From Oxalobacteraceae bacterium (GTDB lineage Bacteria > Pseudomonadota > Gammaproteobacteria > Burkholderiales > Burkholderiaceae_D), in assembly GCA_003537575.1 (NCBI GenBank), contig DPRS01000051.1, forward strand, positions 8,851-72,850: 64,000 nt of DNA. The letters are read 5' to 3'. Under the pieces are notes generated by a model. The model had not been told where the DNA came from. It saw only the letters and a program-made list of their open reading frames with translations, and did no database searches. How positions within the stretch are numbered: the first letter of the stretch is position 1; every line of letters starts with the position of its first letter. The position numbers and the translations under genes are program-made. This document shows, in pieces, positions 44,859 through 53,579 of this stretch.

Positions 44859-45953
44859 ATGCGCAAAGTGACGGTCTGGATCCATCGTTATCTCGGACTG
44901 GCACTGGGCAGCCTGCTGCTGATCAGCGGGCTCACCGGCGCCGTGATCGTCTTTAACAAGACCATCGATGCCTGGCTGAATCCCTCGCTGATACAGGTTT
45001 CACCCAGTGAAAACCGCGCTTCTCTCGACCAGATCCTGAACGACATCCGGCAAACCATGCCGGACGAACGCGCCAGCGCTGTCTTCATTCCCGATTCCCC
45101 GGAACGCGCGCTTGAAATATGGTTCCGGCAAAGCGAACTGCGCGCATACGTCGATCCTTACAGCGGAGCCATTCTCGGCGCGCGGCACACGACGGATTTC
45201 CTGACCGGATTTCTGGTGGATCTTCATATGCATTTGCTGTCCGGGGAAACCGGCGAGCAAATCATGGGCTGGTCCGGGATAGGGGCAATCCTTCTTTCCC
45301 TGCTTGGTCTGTATCTATGGTGGCCCAAAGCCGGGCGCTGGAAACAAGCCCTGGCGATCAAATGGCAAGCTGCGCCGGTGCGCGTCTGGCTGGATATTCA
45401 CAAACTTGCCGGCGCCGTGATCTGCGCCTTCCTGATTCTTACCGCTGCCACAGGCGCCTCGCTGGCCCTGTACGACATCATTACCGAACCGGCCCTGATT
45501 GCACTCACCGGCGAAGGCACGCGCAAGAAACCGCCCGTCTCGCGCAAAACAGGCTTGGGCGCCGCGCCAGTTTCTCCGATGCTTGCGCACGCAGCTTCGC
45601 TGTTTCCGGATGGCCGCATCACGCGCATATCTCTACCGATGAAACCCGATGCGGCTGTCATGGTGCGCATGCGGCTCGACGGTGAAATTCACCAGTTTGG
45701 CCGTACGTTTGTCTGGTTCGACCAGTACGATGGTTCCGTGCTGCGAGTCGACAACGCATTGCAAGCCAACCGGGCGACACGCATTCAGAGCTGGCTCTAT
45801 CCCTTGCATACCGGCGTCTATGGCGGCACCGCAACCCGCTGGCTTCAAGTGCTGGTGGGACTTTCCCTATCTTTGCTTACCCTATCAGGGGCCTGGCTCT
45901 GGTGGAAAGGCCACGTGGCGCGCCGGATCGCGGCCGGACGGCGGAAACCCTAG
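44859..45953 (+). CDS. PepSY-associated membrane protein (putative ferric-siderophore reductase)
   Basis: A 364-residue inner-membrane protein with four hydrophobic helices: residues about 10-33 (GLALGSLLLISGLTGAVIVF), about 130-152, about 180-210, and near the end (LLTLSGAWLWW). Histidines sit in or next to the helices (WIHRYLG, DLHMHLLSG, DIHKLAG, PLHTGVYGG), consistent with haem or iron binding in PepSY_TM proteins. GAGGAAAA precedes the start. Directly downstream of a siderophore receptor, it probably reduces or helps release the imported iron. Confidence 0.88.
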   Translation: MRKVTVWIHRYLGLALGSLLLISGLTGAVIVFNKTIDAWLNPSLIQVSPSENRASLDQILNDIRQTMPDERASAVFIPDSPERALEIWFRQSELRAYVDPYSGAILGARHTTDFLTGFLVDLHMHLLSGETGEQIMGWSGIGAILLSLLGLYLWWPKAGRWKQALAIKWQAAPVRVWLDIHKLAGAVICAFLILTAATGASLALYDIITEPALIALTGEGTRKKPPVSRKTGLGAAPVSPMLAHAASLFPDGRITRISLPMKPDAAVMVRMRLDGEIHQFGRTFVWFDQYDGSVLRVDNALQANRATRIQSWLYPLHTGVYGGTATRWLQVLVGLSLSLLTLSGAWLWWKGHVARRIAAGRRKP

Positions 45954-45982
45954 CGGCTTCCGACGCCCGCCTGTTCCAGCGG

Positions 45983-46012
45983 CGGGATGCCGACCTGGCA
46001 GCTGGCATCCCG
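45983..46012 (+). terminator. Hairpin after the PepSY gene
   Basis: CGGGATGCC (45983-45991) pairs with GGCATCCCG (46004-46012). No T-run follows, so it is a weak terminator or a processing hairpin. The remaining 45954-46250 holds no gene. Confidence 0.4.
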
Positions 46013-46100
46013 TGCCCACGCCCACGCCTGTGGCTGTACCCATACCAGGCTTGCCAATTGCAGCAGGTATGCTGGCCGCGTCACTGCGGCAATTCCTGCT

Positions 46101-46109
46101 TGGTATAAT
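46101..46109 (+). promoter_or_regulatory. Extended -10 promoter element
   Basis: TGGTATAAT is a consensus extended -10 (TGn-TATAAT) about 140 bases before the spermidine-synthase-like gene; no clear -35 is needed with this type. Confidence 0.5.
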
Positions 46110-46250
46110 CAGCGCTTTTCCATCTTCCCTGCCGCCTCGTGAAGCGGGTTGCCGCGGTTGTTGCAACCATGCGCACTGATATTCCAGGCCGCTCCTCCGT
46201 TTCCCGGCAAGCTGGCAAACGGCGAAAATTGTTGTGTAATTTTTATTTCC

Positions 46251-47090
46251 ATGCTCATCAAGCGTAAATCCATCGAAGCCCAGGCCAATCGCAAGGAAGG
46301 CCCGGACGGCAAAGCTGCCGGCGCCGCTCATGCCACTAAAGCCACCAAAACCGCCCCCCGCAAACCGAAGTTCGCTCCCGTGACCCTGTCGGAACAGGAT
46401 GGCGTGCGCTTCCTGCACTTCGGCACGGAGTGGGTGCAAGGCGCCATGCGCATCAGGAAGCCTGACTGGCTAGAACTCGAATATGCCCAGCAGTTGATGG
46501 CCTGGATGCTGTTCATCGACCAGCCGCGCCACATCGTGCAGCTCGGCCTCGGCACCGGCGCCCTCACCAAGTTCTGCTACCGCCAGTTCCCGGATGCGCA
46601 AGTCACCGCGGTCGAACTGAATCCGTCGGTGGTTGCCATCTGCCAGTCGATGTTCAAGCTGCCGCCGAATGACGAGCGGCTCTCGGTCATCGAAATGGAT
46701 GCGCTGGATTACATTACCGACCCGGCCATTGCCGGCACCATCGATGCCCTGCAGGTGGACCTGTACGACGCCACCGCGCGCGGCCCCGTGCTCGACACCC
46801 CGGAGTTTTACCAGGCCTGCGCCGCCAGCCTGGCCGAGGATGGCATCATGACGGTGAACCTGTTCGGCGACCATCCCAGCTACGCCAAGAATCTGAAAGC
46901 CATGCGCTTCGCCTTCGACAGCGTGCTGTGCCTGCCGGAAGTCCATGAGGGCAATGTGATCGCGCTGGCATTCAAGCGCGCGCCCGCCCTGGACTTCGCC
47001 TGGCTGCATGAACGCGCGGCGGAAATAAAGGAAACCACCAAGCTGCCGGCCAAGTCCTGGGTCAACGGCCTGCGCGCTGGTGCAAGGTGA
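46251..47090 (+). CDS. Spermidine-synthase-like protein (Rossmann methyltransferase fold)
   Basis: A 279-residue cytoplasmic protein. After a lysine/alanine-rich disordered N-terminus (~45 residues), a Rossmann core shows IVQLGLGTGALTKFCYRQF, an acidic ribose-binding position (VTAVELNP), VIEMDALDYI, and DALQVDLYDATARGP. It belongs to the spermine/spermidine-synthase superfamily. The catalytic Asp and GGGxG motifs of true SpeE are altered (GLGTG), so aminopropyl transfer is uncertain. Start ATG 46251; the longer upstream frame is non-coding leader. Confidence 0.8.
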   Translation: MLIKRKSIEAQANRKEGPDGKAAGAAHATKATKTAPRKPKFAPVTLSEQDGVRFLHFGTEWVQGAMRIRKPDWLELEYAQQLMAWMLFIDQPRHIVQLGLGTGALTKFCYRQFPDAQVTAVELNPSVVAICQSMFKLPPNDERLSVIEMDALDYITDPAIAGTIDALQVDLYDATARGPVLDTPEFYQACAASLAEDGIMTVNLFGDHPSYAKNLKAMRFAFDSVLCLPEVHEGNVIALAFKRAPALDFAWLHERAAEIKETTKLPAKSWVNGLRAGAR

Positions 47091-47193
47091 CGACAGTGCT
47101 GCCGGCGCGCTTTGCCAAGCCGGCACGCAGCTGTTACGCTAGGCGCATGGCCTGCCGCATGGGTGGCGCCGTCCATTCACCAAGCTTGGCAAG

Positions 47194-48978
47194 ATGATCA
47201 AAGAAGCGCACAAACCCCTGGACTTGAAACAACTATTCAGCTGGCTGCTGGAAGACGGCATCGTCGACAAGGCCGACGCCAAGGCCAGCTACACACAGGC
47301 GCTGGGCATCCTCAACAACTCGCCGGCGGGCATGCATCCGCTGACCGCGCTGGCGCAAAGCAAGCTGAAATCGGCGCGGCCGCCGCACCGGCTGCTGACG
47401 CTGGACATGCTGAGCGAATGGATGGCCGGAAGACTCAATCTGCCCTTCCTGCGCATCGACCCCCTGAAAATCGATTTCACCAAGGTCGCCGACGTCATGT
47501 CGGCCAACTATGCGACGCGCTTCAACATCCTGCCGGTGGAGCTCTCCGCCACCGAGCTGACCATCGCCAGCGCCACCCCATCCATGGCGGACTGGCAGGC
47601 GGAAATCGAGAAAGTCACGCGCCGCAAGGTGCGGCTGGTGATCGCCAATCCGCTCGACATCGCGCAATACATCGCGCAATTCTTCGCGCTGGCCAAGTCG
47701 ATCAAGGGCGCCCACAAGTCCAGCGGGCAAGATGCGGCGCTACGCAACAATTTCGAGCAACTGGTCGAAATGGGCGCCGCCAACAAGCACATGGACGCCA
47801 ACGACCAGCACATCATCAACATCGTTGACTGGCTGTGGCAATACGCGTTCGACCAGCGCGCCTCGGACATCCACCTGGAACCGAAGCGCGATTTTTCCGT
47901 GATCCGTTTCCGCATCGACGGCATCCTGCACCAGGTCTACCAGGTGCCGGCGACGGTGATGATCGCCATGACCGCTCGTATCAAGCTGCTGGGAAGGATG
48001 GACGTGATCGAAAAGCGCCGCCCCCTGGATGGCCGCATCAAGACCAAGACCCCGCGCGGACAGGAAATCGAGCTGCGCCTGTCCACCCTGCCCACCGCCT
48101 TCGGCGAAAAGCTGGTCATGCGCATTTTCGACCCGGAAGTGGTGGTCAAGACGCTGCCGGAACTGGGCTTTCCGCCGGAAGAAGCGCGACGCTGGGACGA
48201 TCTCACTAAACGGCCGCACGGCATCATCCTGGTGACCGGGCCGACCGGTTCCGGCAAGACTACCACGCTGTACACCACCCTGAAGGCGATGGCGACTTCC
48301 GAAGTCAACGTCTGCACGGTGGAAGATCCGATCGAAATGGTCGAGGCCTCTTTCAACCAGATGCAGGTTCAGCACGGCATCGACCTGTCGTTTGCCGACG
48401 GCGTGCGGGCGCTGATGCGCCAGGACCCGGACATCGTCATGATCGGCGAAATCCGCGACCTTGAAACCGCGGAAATGGCGATCCAGGCGGCGCTGACCGG
48501 TCACCTGGTGCTGTCCACCCTGCATACCAACGACGCGCCGTCGGCAGTGATGCGGCTGCTCGAGCTGGGGGTGCCCTACTATCTGCTGGAAGCCACGCTG
48601 ATCGGCATCATGGCGCAGCGACTGGTGCGCACCCTGTGCCCGCATTGCAAGTCGCCTGACGGCAGCATCTCCGAAGATATCTGGACCAACCTGACGGCAG
48701 GCTGGGACATGCCCAAGCCGGCCACGGTCTACCGCGCGGTCGGCTGCCCGGAATGCCGCCAGACCGGCTTCAAGGGGCGCACCGGCCTGTATGAATTGCT
48801 GACGGTAAGCCAGAAGTTTTCCAGCATGATCAAGGAAGAAACGGATATCCATGCCCTGCGCCGGCAAAGCATCACGGATGGCATGAAGCCCTTGCACATC
48901 GCCGGCGCCCTGAAAATCCTCGAAGGCGCGACGAACGTGGATGAAGTGCTGAAGGTGACGGCATCGCTGACAAATTGA
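47194..48978 (+). CDS. GspE/PulE/PilB-family secretion ATPase (orphan)
   Basis: A 594-residue hexameric-ATPase-type protein for type II secretion or type IV pili. An N-terminal MshEN-like region (FLRIDPLKIDFTKVADVM) is followed by the core: Walker A GPTGSGKTTT, Asp box (VCTVEDPIE), Walker B QDPDIVMIGEIRD, His box STLHTNDAPSA. The zinc tetracysteine element CPHC...CPEC lies near the end (TLCPHCKSP; VGCPECRQTGFKGR). No other secretion or pilus genes are adjacent, so its machine must be encoded elsewhere. Confidence 0.93.
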   Translation: MIKEAHKPLDLKQLFSWLLEDGIVDKADAKASYTQALGILNNSPAGMHPLTALAQSKLKSARPPHRLLTLDMLSEWMAGRLNLPFLRIDPLKIDFTKVADVMSANYATRFNILPVELSATELTIASATPSMADWQAEIEKVTRRKVRLVIANPLDIAQYIAQFFALAKSIKGAHKSSGQDAALRNNFEQLVEMGAANKHMDANDQHIINIVDWLWQYAFDQRASDIHLEPKRDFSVIRFRIDGILHQVYQVPATVMIAMTARIKLLGRMDVIEKRRPLDGRIKTKTPRGQEIELRLSTLPTAFGEKLVMRIFDPEVVVKTLPELGFPPEEARRWDDLTKRPHGIILVTGPTGSGKTTTLYTTLKAMATSEVNVCTVEDPIEMVEASFNQMQVQHGIDLSFADGVRALMRQDPDIVMIGEIRDLETAEMAIQAALTGHLVLSTLHTNDAPSAVMRLLELGVPYYLLEATLIGIMAQRLVRTLCPHCKSPDGSISEDIWTNLTAGWDMPKPATVYRAVGCPECRQTGFKGRTGLYELLTVSQKFSSMIKEETDIHALRRQSITDGMKPLHIAGALKILEGATNVDEVLKVTASLTN

Positions 48979-48985
48979 TCCGCCC

Positions 48986-49022
48986 AAATAAAAACCCCGA
49001 TCCTGCTTGAACAGGATCGGGG
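48986..49022 (-). terminator. Intrinsic terminator of the PEP-CTERM gene
   Basis: CCCCGATCCTG (48995-49005) pairs with CAGGATCGGGG (49012-49022). On the minus strand the stem is followed by TTTTTATTT, so it ends the minus-strand gene and may block the convergent ATPase transcript as well. Confidence 0.82.
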
Positions 49023-49045
49023 CGGGATGCAGTCAACCCAGTGAA

Positions 49046-49948
49046 TCAGGCTTGCTTGCGCTTGCGGCTGGCGGCAAGGCCAGCCAGACCGACGCCGAGC
49101 AGCAGCAGCGAAACCGGTTCCGGCACATCGACCGGCGGCACATCCACGCGGTCCAGGCTTCCGCCCATCACATAGGAATAGTTCAAAGACACGTTAGAAC
49201 CGGCGCCCAGGTTGCCGATATCGAATGCCAGGCCGATTGTATAGTCGCCATTGCCACTGTTGTTACCAGCCAGATAATAATCCGGATTCTCGCTCCAGCC
49301 TGAAGACACGCCGGTGTTATGAGTAATCGAAGAATTCGAATACAAGCCCAGCGGCAAACCGGTTTGCGTGCCGACCGAATGCACCCAGTCGTTCGCGGCC
49401 AGGGTGCCGGTTCCGCGGCCGTTCACGGTGCTGAAGCTGCCGAAGGTATTGACATCGGGATCCGGATCAATTGCGCGCAAGAACTTCAGCGCGGTCAGAT
49501 CGGTCAAGGCTGTGATAACCGTGGAGATATCGACGCGCTGGGTCGTCGCATTGAAGGAATAGTCATGGACGATATTGAACAGGCCGCCGTAGCTGCCGGA
49601 GGCGATCACATGCTGCAGGCCGCCTGCCACGCTCAGATTGTTGATCGTGAAAGCGCCCAGTTGTGCGGTACCGGTATTATTGTTGGTACGCAGGCCGGAT
49701 TGGGTAGAAGACACGGCGAACATTTCCCACGGCGTACCCGGTGTCAGATAGTCGTTGACGCCAAAATTCTTGGTGCCGGTCGGATCGTACAGAAGGCCCG
49801 GGGTCGTGCTGCCGCCGAAGCCCAGAGTGCCGCGGTCATTGATGGCTGTCTTGACGTAATTACCTTCCATAACAACAGAAGCTGCCATGGCCGAGCTGCT
49901 TACGCCCACAATGATTGCACCTGCAAAAGCAAGGAGTGTTTTTTTCAT
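49046..49948 (-). CDS. PEP-CTERM sorting-domain protein
   Basis: A 300-residue exported protein. Signal peptide residues 1-22 (cleavage after AMA). The C-terminus has the PEP-CTERM signal: VPEPVSLLLLGVGLAGLAASRKRKQA in parts, namely the PEP motif, a hydrophobic helix and a basic tail. Between them is a Ser/Thr/Gly/Asn-rich beta-type domain with no cysteine in the mature part. Exosortase (EpsH/XrtA-type) would process it, typically linked to exopolysaccharide; no exosortase or polysaccharide genes lie in this window. The specific role is unknown. Confidence 0.9.
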   Translation of the reverse strand: MKKTLLAFAGAIIVGVSSSAMAASVVMEGNYVKTAINDRGTLGFGGSTTPGLLYDPTGTKNFGVNDYLTPGTPWEMFAVSSTQSGLRTNNNTGTAQLGAFTINNLSVAGGLQHVIASGSYGGLFNIVHDYSFNATTQRVDISTVITALTDLTALKFLRAIDPDPDVNTFGSFSTVNGRGTGTLAANDWVHSVGTQTGLPLGLYSNSSITHNTGVSSGWSENPDYYLAGNNSGNGDYTIGLAFDIGNLGAGSNVSLNYSYVMGGSLDRVDVPPVDVPEPVSLLLLGVGLAGLAASRKRKQA

Positions 49949-50163
49949 TTTTAACCTTCAAGGGAAGATAGATTAGTATTGGAACTTAACGATTCCGCAA
50001 CATTTTCAGCAAATAACATGCCACTGTTAAATTTTGTTTAATTTTCAATGACTTGCAGAAAAATTAATTTTCCTTGATGGTTTATTGTAAATTTCTTCGA
50101 CAGATGGATGGATCTGCAGCGCCGATGCACAGCCAGCATCAGCAGCCAGGCAAAGAACTTGAT

Positions 50164-51081
50164 TCAGTCATTTTTCATTTGCCGAAGCGCCTGCAGAACC
50201 TCGGGATAGCGCAGGCGCACATCGAGTTCTGTCTTCATTCGCAGATTCACCAGGCGGCGCGACTCGCGCATGAACGACCATAGCACCGGCGACACCATCC
50301 GCTGCAATTCCTCGCGCGGCAAGCGAGGCGGACGCGGCAGCTCAAAACGGTCAGCCACCGCATCGAAGTACTCCCCCATTTTCATGTCGGAGTCATCAAC
50401 GGTATTGTAGGCACGGCACGGCCGTGCCCTGAACAAGGCCAGGGCGATAATGTTCGCCAGATCATCGGCATGGATATGATTGGTATGGACATCATCCTGC
50501 GGCAGCAAGGCAGGGATGTTTTTTTTCAGCCGATCCAGCGGCAGGCGATTATCGGCGTAGATCCCCGGAACGCGCAATATCGCCAGGCGCGAGCCGGAAC
50601 GCCGGGCCCAGCCGCGCAGGACGGTTTCGGCATCCACCCGGCGCCGCGCGCGGGCGTTTTGCGGCCGGACCGGGCGCATCTCATCCACCCACTCCCCCCC
50701 GCAATCGCCATACACGCCTGTCGTGCTGACATAAACGAGAGTCGCGCGGTCGGGTAGAATGGCGGTCAGATTGCGGGTTCGCCAATCTTTTTCGCCTTCC
50801 GCCTGCGGCGGCGCCAGGTGCACGATCCACGGCGCCAGGCGGGCCAGACGGACCAGGCTGTGCGGGTTATCGAGGTCGGCAACCAGCGGCACCGCGCCGG
50901 CGGCGCGCAATTCCTCGCGTCGCGCCGGCTGGCTGGTGACGGCGAACACGCGGAAGCGCTGCCGCAGCAGCGGCACCAGGCGCATGCCGACGTCGCCGCA
51001 GCCGATCACGAGCAGGCGCGGCTTGCCGAATACATGCGCGCCATGGCGCGCGAATCGATCCACCGGATTTTTATTTTTCAT
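50164..51081 (-). CDS. NAD(P)-dependent epimerase/dehydratase-like protein
   Basis: A 305-residue extended-SDR protein. The start ATG at 51081 opens MKNKNPVDRFARHG; the open frame upstream overlaps the divergent reductase gene and is not coding. The nucleotide motif is RLLVIGCGDVGMRLVPLL near residues 22-39, and the catalytic-site region is VYVSTTGVYGDCGG, with serine/threonine and tyrosine but the usual YxxxK lysine not obvious. Similar to YeeZ-type SDRs. Divergent start only 12 bases from the reductase gene. Confidence 0.83.
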   Translation of the reverse strand: MKNKNPVDRFARHGAHVFGKPRLLVIGCGDVGMRLVPLLRQRFRVFAVTSQPARREELRAAGAVPLVADLDNPHSLVRLARLAPWIVHLAPPQAEGEKDWRTRNLTAILPDRATLVYVSTTGVYGDCGGEWVDEMRPVRPQNARARRRVDAETVLRGWARRSGSRLAILRVPGIYADNRLPLDRLKKNIPALLPQDDVHTNHIHADDLANIIALALFRARPCRAYNTVDDSDMKMGEYFDAVADRFELPRPPRLPREELQRMVSPVLWSFMRESRRLVNLRMKTELDVRLRYPEVLQALRQMKND

Positions 51082-51093
51082 TTGCGGAATTGT

Positions 51094-52122
51094 ATGACTT
51101 TCCAAGTAACTGTACAGCCGAGCGGTCGGCAATTTTCCTGTGACGAAGGCGAAACCGTGCTGGCCGCGGCCATTCGCGCCGGCGTCGGCCTGCCTTATGG
51201 CTGCAAGAACGGCGCCTGCGGCAGCTGCAAGGGCAAGGTGCTGGAGGGCGCCGTTACTCATGGCAAGCACCAGGAAAAGACACTGACGCCGGCCGAGGAA
51301 GAGCAAGGCCAGTCGCTGTTTTGCTGCGCCACACCGCAGTCCGACCTCGTGATCGAGGCGCGCGAAGTGCTCGGCGCAGGCGAATTCCCGATCAAGAAAC
51401 TGCCTAGCCGCGTGGCGAAACTGGAAAAGCTTTCCGCCGACGTCATGCTGGTGGCGCTGCAATTGCCGGCCGCGGAACGCCTGCAATACCGCGCCGGCCA
51501 GTACATCGAATTCCTGCTCAAGGATGGCAAGCGCCGCAGCTACAGCATGGCCAACGCGCCGCACCTGGACGAGCACATCACCCTGCACATCCGCCACATG
51601 CCGGGCGGGCTGTTTTCCGACCACGTGTTCAACACCATGAAGGAGCGCGACATCCTGCGCTTCGAGGGGCCGTTGGGCACCTTCTTCCTGCGCGAGGAAT
51701 CCGACAAGCCAATCGTGCTGCTGGCATCCGGCACCGGCTTTGCGCCGATCAAGGCGCTCATCGAGCATGCCGCCCACCAGAAGACTGCGCGGCCGATGAC
51801 GCTGTACTGGGGCGGCCGCCGTCCGCAAGATCTGTACATGCATGCGCTGTGCGAGGAATGGACCCGTACCCTGCCGAACTTCCGCTACGTGCCGGTGGTG
51901 TCCGACGCCTTGCCGGAAGACGGCTGGAGCGGCCGCACCGGCTTCGTCCATCAGGCTGTCATGCAGGATTTGTCCGATTTGTCCGCTTACCAGGTGTATG
52001 CCTGCGGCGCTCCGGTGGTGGTCGACTCGGCCCAGCGCGACTTCATCGCGCAATGCGGTTTGCCGGAGGATGAGTTCTACGCCGACTCCTTTACCTCCGA
52101 AGCGGACCTGGCCAAGGGATGA
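51094..52122 (+). CDS. 2Fe-2S/FNR-type flavin reductase (CDP-6-deoxy-delta-3,4-glucoseen reductase-like)
   Basis: A 342-residue electron-transfer flavoenzyme. The N-terminal plant-type ferredoxin domain has C-x4-C-x2-C (YGCKNGACGSCKGKV near residues 31-45) and the distal cysteine in LFCCATP. The FAD domain has RSYSMANAP, and the NAD domain has LLASGTGFAPIKALIE. The C-terminal YACGAPVVVDSAQRDF is typical. Homologues are annotated AscD-like or as oxygenase reductases. No sugar-biosynthesis or oxygenase partner is adjacent, so the electron acceptor is unknown. Confidence 0.92.
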   Translation: MTFQVTVQPSGRQFSCDEGETVLAAAIRAGVGLPYGCKNGACGSCKGKVLEGAVTHGKHQEKTLTPAEEEQGQSLFCCATPQSDLVIEAREVLGAGEFPIKKLPSRVAKLEKLSADVMLVALQLPAAERLQYRAGQYIEFLLKDGKRRSYSMANAPHLDEHITLHIRHMPGGLFSDHVFNTMKERDILRFEGPLGTFFLREESDKPIVLLASGTGFAPIKALIEHAAHQKTARPMTLYWGGRRPQDLYMHALCEEWTRTLPNFRYVPVVSDALPEDGWSGRTGFVHQAVMQDLSDLSAYQVYACGAPVVVDSAQRDFIAQCGLPEDEFYADSFTSEADLAKG

Positions 52123-52135
52123 ACTGCGAAGTTTT

Positions 52136-52164
52136 TTGACGCCCTGAGCGAATCGGCTTAATAT
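52136..52164 (+). promoter_or_regulatory. Near-consensus promoter of the leader ORF
   Basis: TTGACG (52136-52141), a 17-base spacer and TAATAT (52159-52164). Transcription should begin about seven bases further on, at or next to the ATG at 52172, which implies a leaderless message. Confidence 0.65.
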
Positions 52165-52171
52165 TCAAGCT

Positions 52172-52240
52172 ATGAACGCCAACGCCAAATTTTTGCGACG
52201 CCGCATTCCGCTGCCCGAAGCCCGGATGCCCTGCGCGTAA
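52172..52240 (+). CDS. Candidate arginine-rich leader peptide, 22 aa
   Basis: A 22-codon frame, ATG to TAA, with three consecutive arginine codons (CGA CGC CGC, codons 9-11) and a fourth at codon 18 (CGG). It lies between a near-consensus promoter and an intrinsic terminator, 100 bases before an acetylornithine-type aminotransferase gene, whose pathway ends in arginine. No ribosome site is present, but the expected transcript start coincides with the ATG. Codons 18-21 (GGATG...CCTG, 52224-52233) can pair with the terminator's left arm and loop. Translation of this peptide may thus decide between termination and read-through. Confidence 0.5.
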   Translation: MNANAKFLRRRIPLPEARMPCA

Positions 52241-52258
52241 GTGTTTGTCGATCGCTGA

Positions 52259-52287
52259 AGCCACAGGACCATCCTGTGGCTTTTTTT
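52259..52287 (+). terminator. Intrinsic terminator, candidate attenuator
   Basis: AGCCACAGGA (52259-52268) pairs with TCCTGTGGCT (52272-52281) around a 3-base loop, then seven T residues (52281-52287). It sits 53 bases before the aminotransferase start. The alternative pairing CAGG-AC-CATCC (52264-52274) with GGATG-C-CCTG (52224-52233) would prevent it from forming. Confidence 0.8.
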
Positions 52288-52340
52288 ATTATTGAATTAG
52301 ACGTTTTTTATTTTCACCAAGCCCACTTGAGGAACCCCAA

Positions 52341-53543
52341 ATGGAATTCAGCCAGTACGATATCAACGCCCTGATGTATGTCACCAATCGCCCGGAACTT
52401 GTCTTTACCGAGGGACAAGGCATGTGGCTGACGGACCATCAAGGCAAGCGATATCTTGACTACCTGCAAGGCTGGGCGGTGAATTGCCTGGGGCACTCGC
52501 CGCAATGCATCCAGGATGCCTTGGTGGCCCAGTCGAAAAAGCTGATCAACCCCTCCCCGGCTTTCTATAACGAGCCGATGGTGGAACTGGCATCGCTGCT
52601 GACGAAAAATTCCTGCTTCGACCGCGTCTTCTTCGCCAACAGCGGCGCCGAAGCCAACGAGGGCGCGATCAAGCTGGCGCGCAAGTGGGGCAAGCTCAAC
52701 AAGAATGCCCAGGGCGAAAACCGCTACGAGATCATCACCTTCAAGCACAGCTTCCATGGCCGCACCCTGGGCACCATGTCGGCCAGCGGCAAGCCGGGCT
52801 GGGACAGCATTTATGCGCCGCAGGTGCCGGGTTTCCCCAAGGCCGACCTGAACGACCTCGCCAGCGTCGAAAAGCTGATCAACGAACATACCGTGGCAGT
52901 CATGCTGGAGCCGGTACAGGGCGAAGGCGGCGTCATTCCGGCCACGCGCGAATTCATGCAAGGCTTGCGCGAGCTGACCCAGCGCCACAATGTCTTGCTC
53001 ATCGTCGATGAAGTGCAGACCGGCATGGGCCGCACCGGTGAATTGTTCGGCTACCAGCTCTCCAACATTGTCCCGGACATCATGACCCTGGGCAAAGGCA
53101 TCGGCGGCGGCGTGCCGCTGGCAGCACTGCTCTGCCGCGAGGAAATCGCCTGCTTCGAAGCCGGCGACCAGGGCGGCACCTATAACGGCAACCCGCTGAT
53201 GACCGCAGTCGGCGTTGCCGTCCTCAAGGCTTTGCTGGAACCGGGCTTCATGGAATCGGTGCGCGAGAAAGGCGCTTATCTGAGCAGCGGCCTGAAAAAC
53301 CTCTCCGCCAAGCATGGCCTGGGCGCCGAGCGCGGCGAAGGCTTGCTGCGCGCGCTGGACCTGGGCGATGAAATCGGTCCGAAGATCGTCGACATGGCGC
53401 GCGAGATGGGCCCAGTGGGCCTGCTGCTGAATTCGCCGCGCCCCAACCTGTTGCGCTTCATGTCGGCGCTGAATGTCAGCAAAGAAGAAATCGACCAGAT
53501 GCTGACCATGCTGTCGGAAATCATCACCCGCATCAAGGCTTGA
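52341..53543 (+). CDS. argD: Class III aminotransferase, acetylornithine transaminase type
   Basis: A 400-residue PLP enzyme of the ArgD/GabT class. Motifs: [42 protein letters not shown], the PLP aspartate in [14 protein letters not shown], and the Schiff-base lysine in [17 protein letters not shown]. Length and the [11 protein letters not shown] segment favour acetylornithine/succinylornithine transaminase in arginine biosynthesis. Some betaproteobacterial homologues are labelled only as aspartate-aminotransferase-family. The arginine-rich leader and attenuator-like terminator upstream support an arginine link. Confidence 0.87.
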   Translation: MEFSQYDINALMYVTNRPELVFTEGQGMWLTDHQGKRYLDYLQGWAVNCLGHSPQCIQDALVAQSKKLINPSPAFYNEPMVELASLLTKNSCFDRVFFANSGAEANEGAIKLARKWGKLNKNAQGENRYEIITFKHSFHGRTLGTMSASGKPGWDSIYAPQVPGFPKADLNDLASVEKLINEHTVAVMLEPVQGEGGVIPATREFMQGLRELTQRHNVLLIVDEVQTGMGRTGELFGYQLSNIVPDIMTLGKGIGGGVPLAALLCREEIACFEAGDQGGTYNGNPLMTAVGVAVLKALLEPGFMESVREKGAYLSSGLKNLSAKHGLGAERGEGLLRALDLGDEIGPKIVDMAREMGPVGLLLNSPRPNLLRFMSALNVSKEEIDQMLTMLSEIITRIKA

Positions 53544-53553
53544 GCAAAGCAAC

Positions 53554-53579
53554 TCCCTGATGCGCTAGCGCGTCAGGGA
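53554..53579. terminator. Hairpin between convergent aminotransferase and mntH genes
   Basis: TCCCTGA-T-GCGC / GCGC-G-TCAGGGA forms an almost perfect 12-bp stem with a 2-base loop that includes the mntH stop codon. There is no T-run, so it may work poorly or with Rho. Confidence 0.5.

Noticed and set aside
51082..52053. N-terminal extension of the epimerase frame
   Set aside because: It lies fully antisense to the 2Fe-2S reductase gene; the motif-bearing protein starts at 51081.
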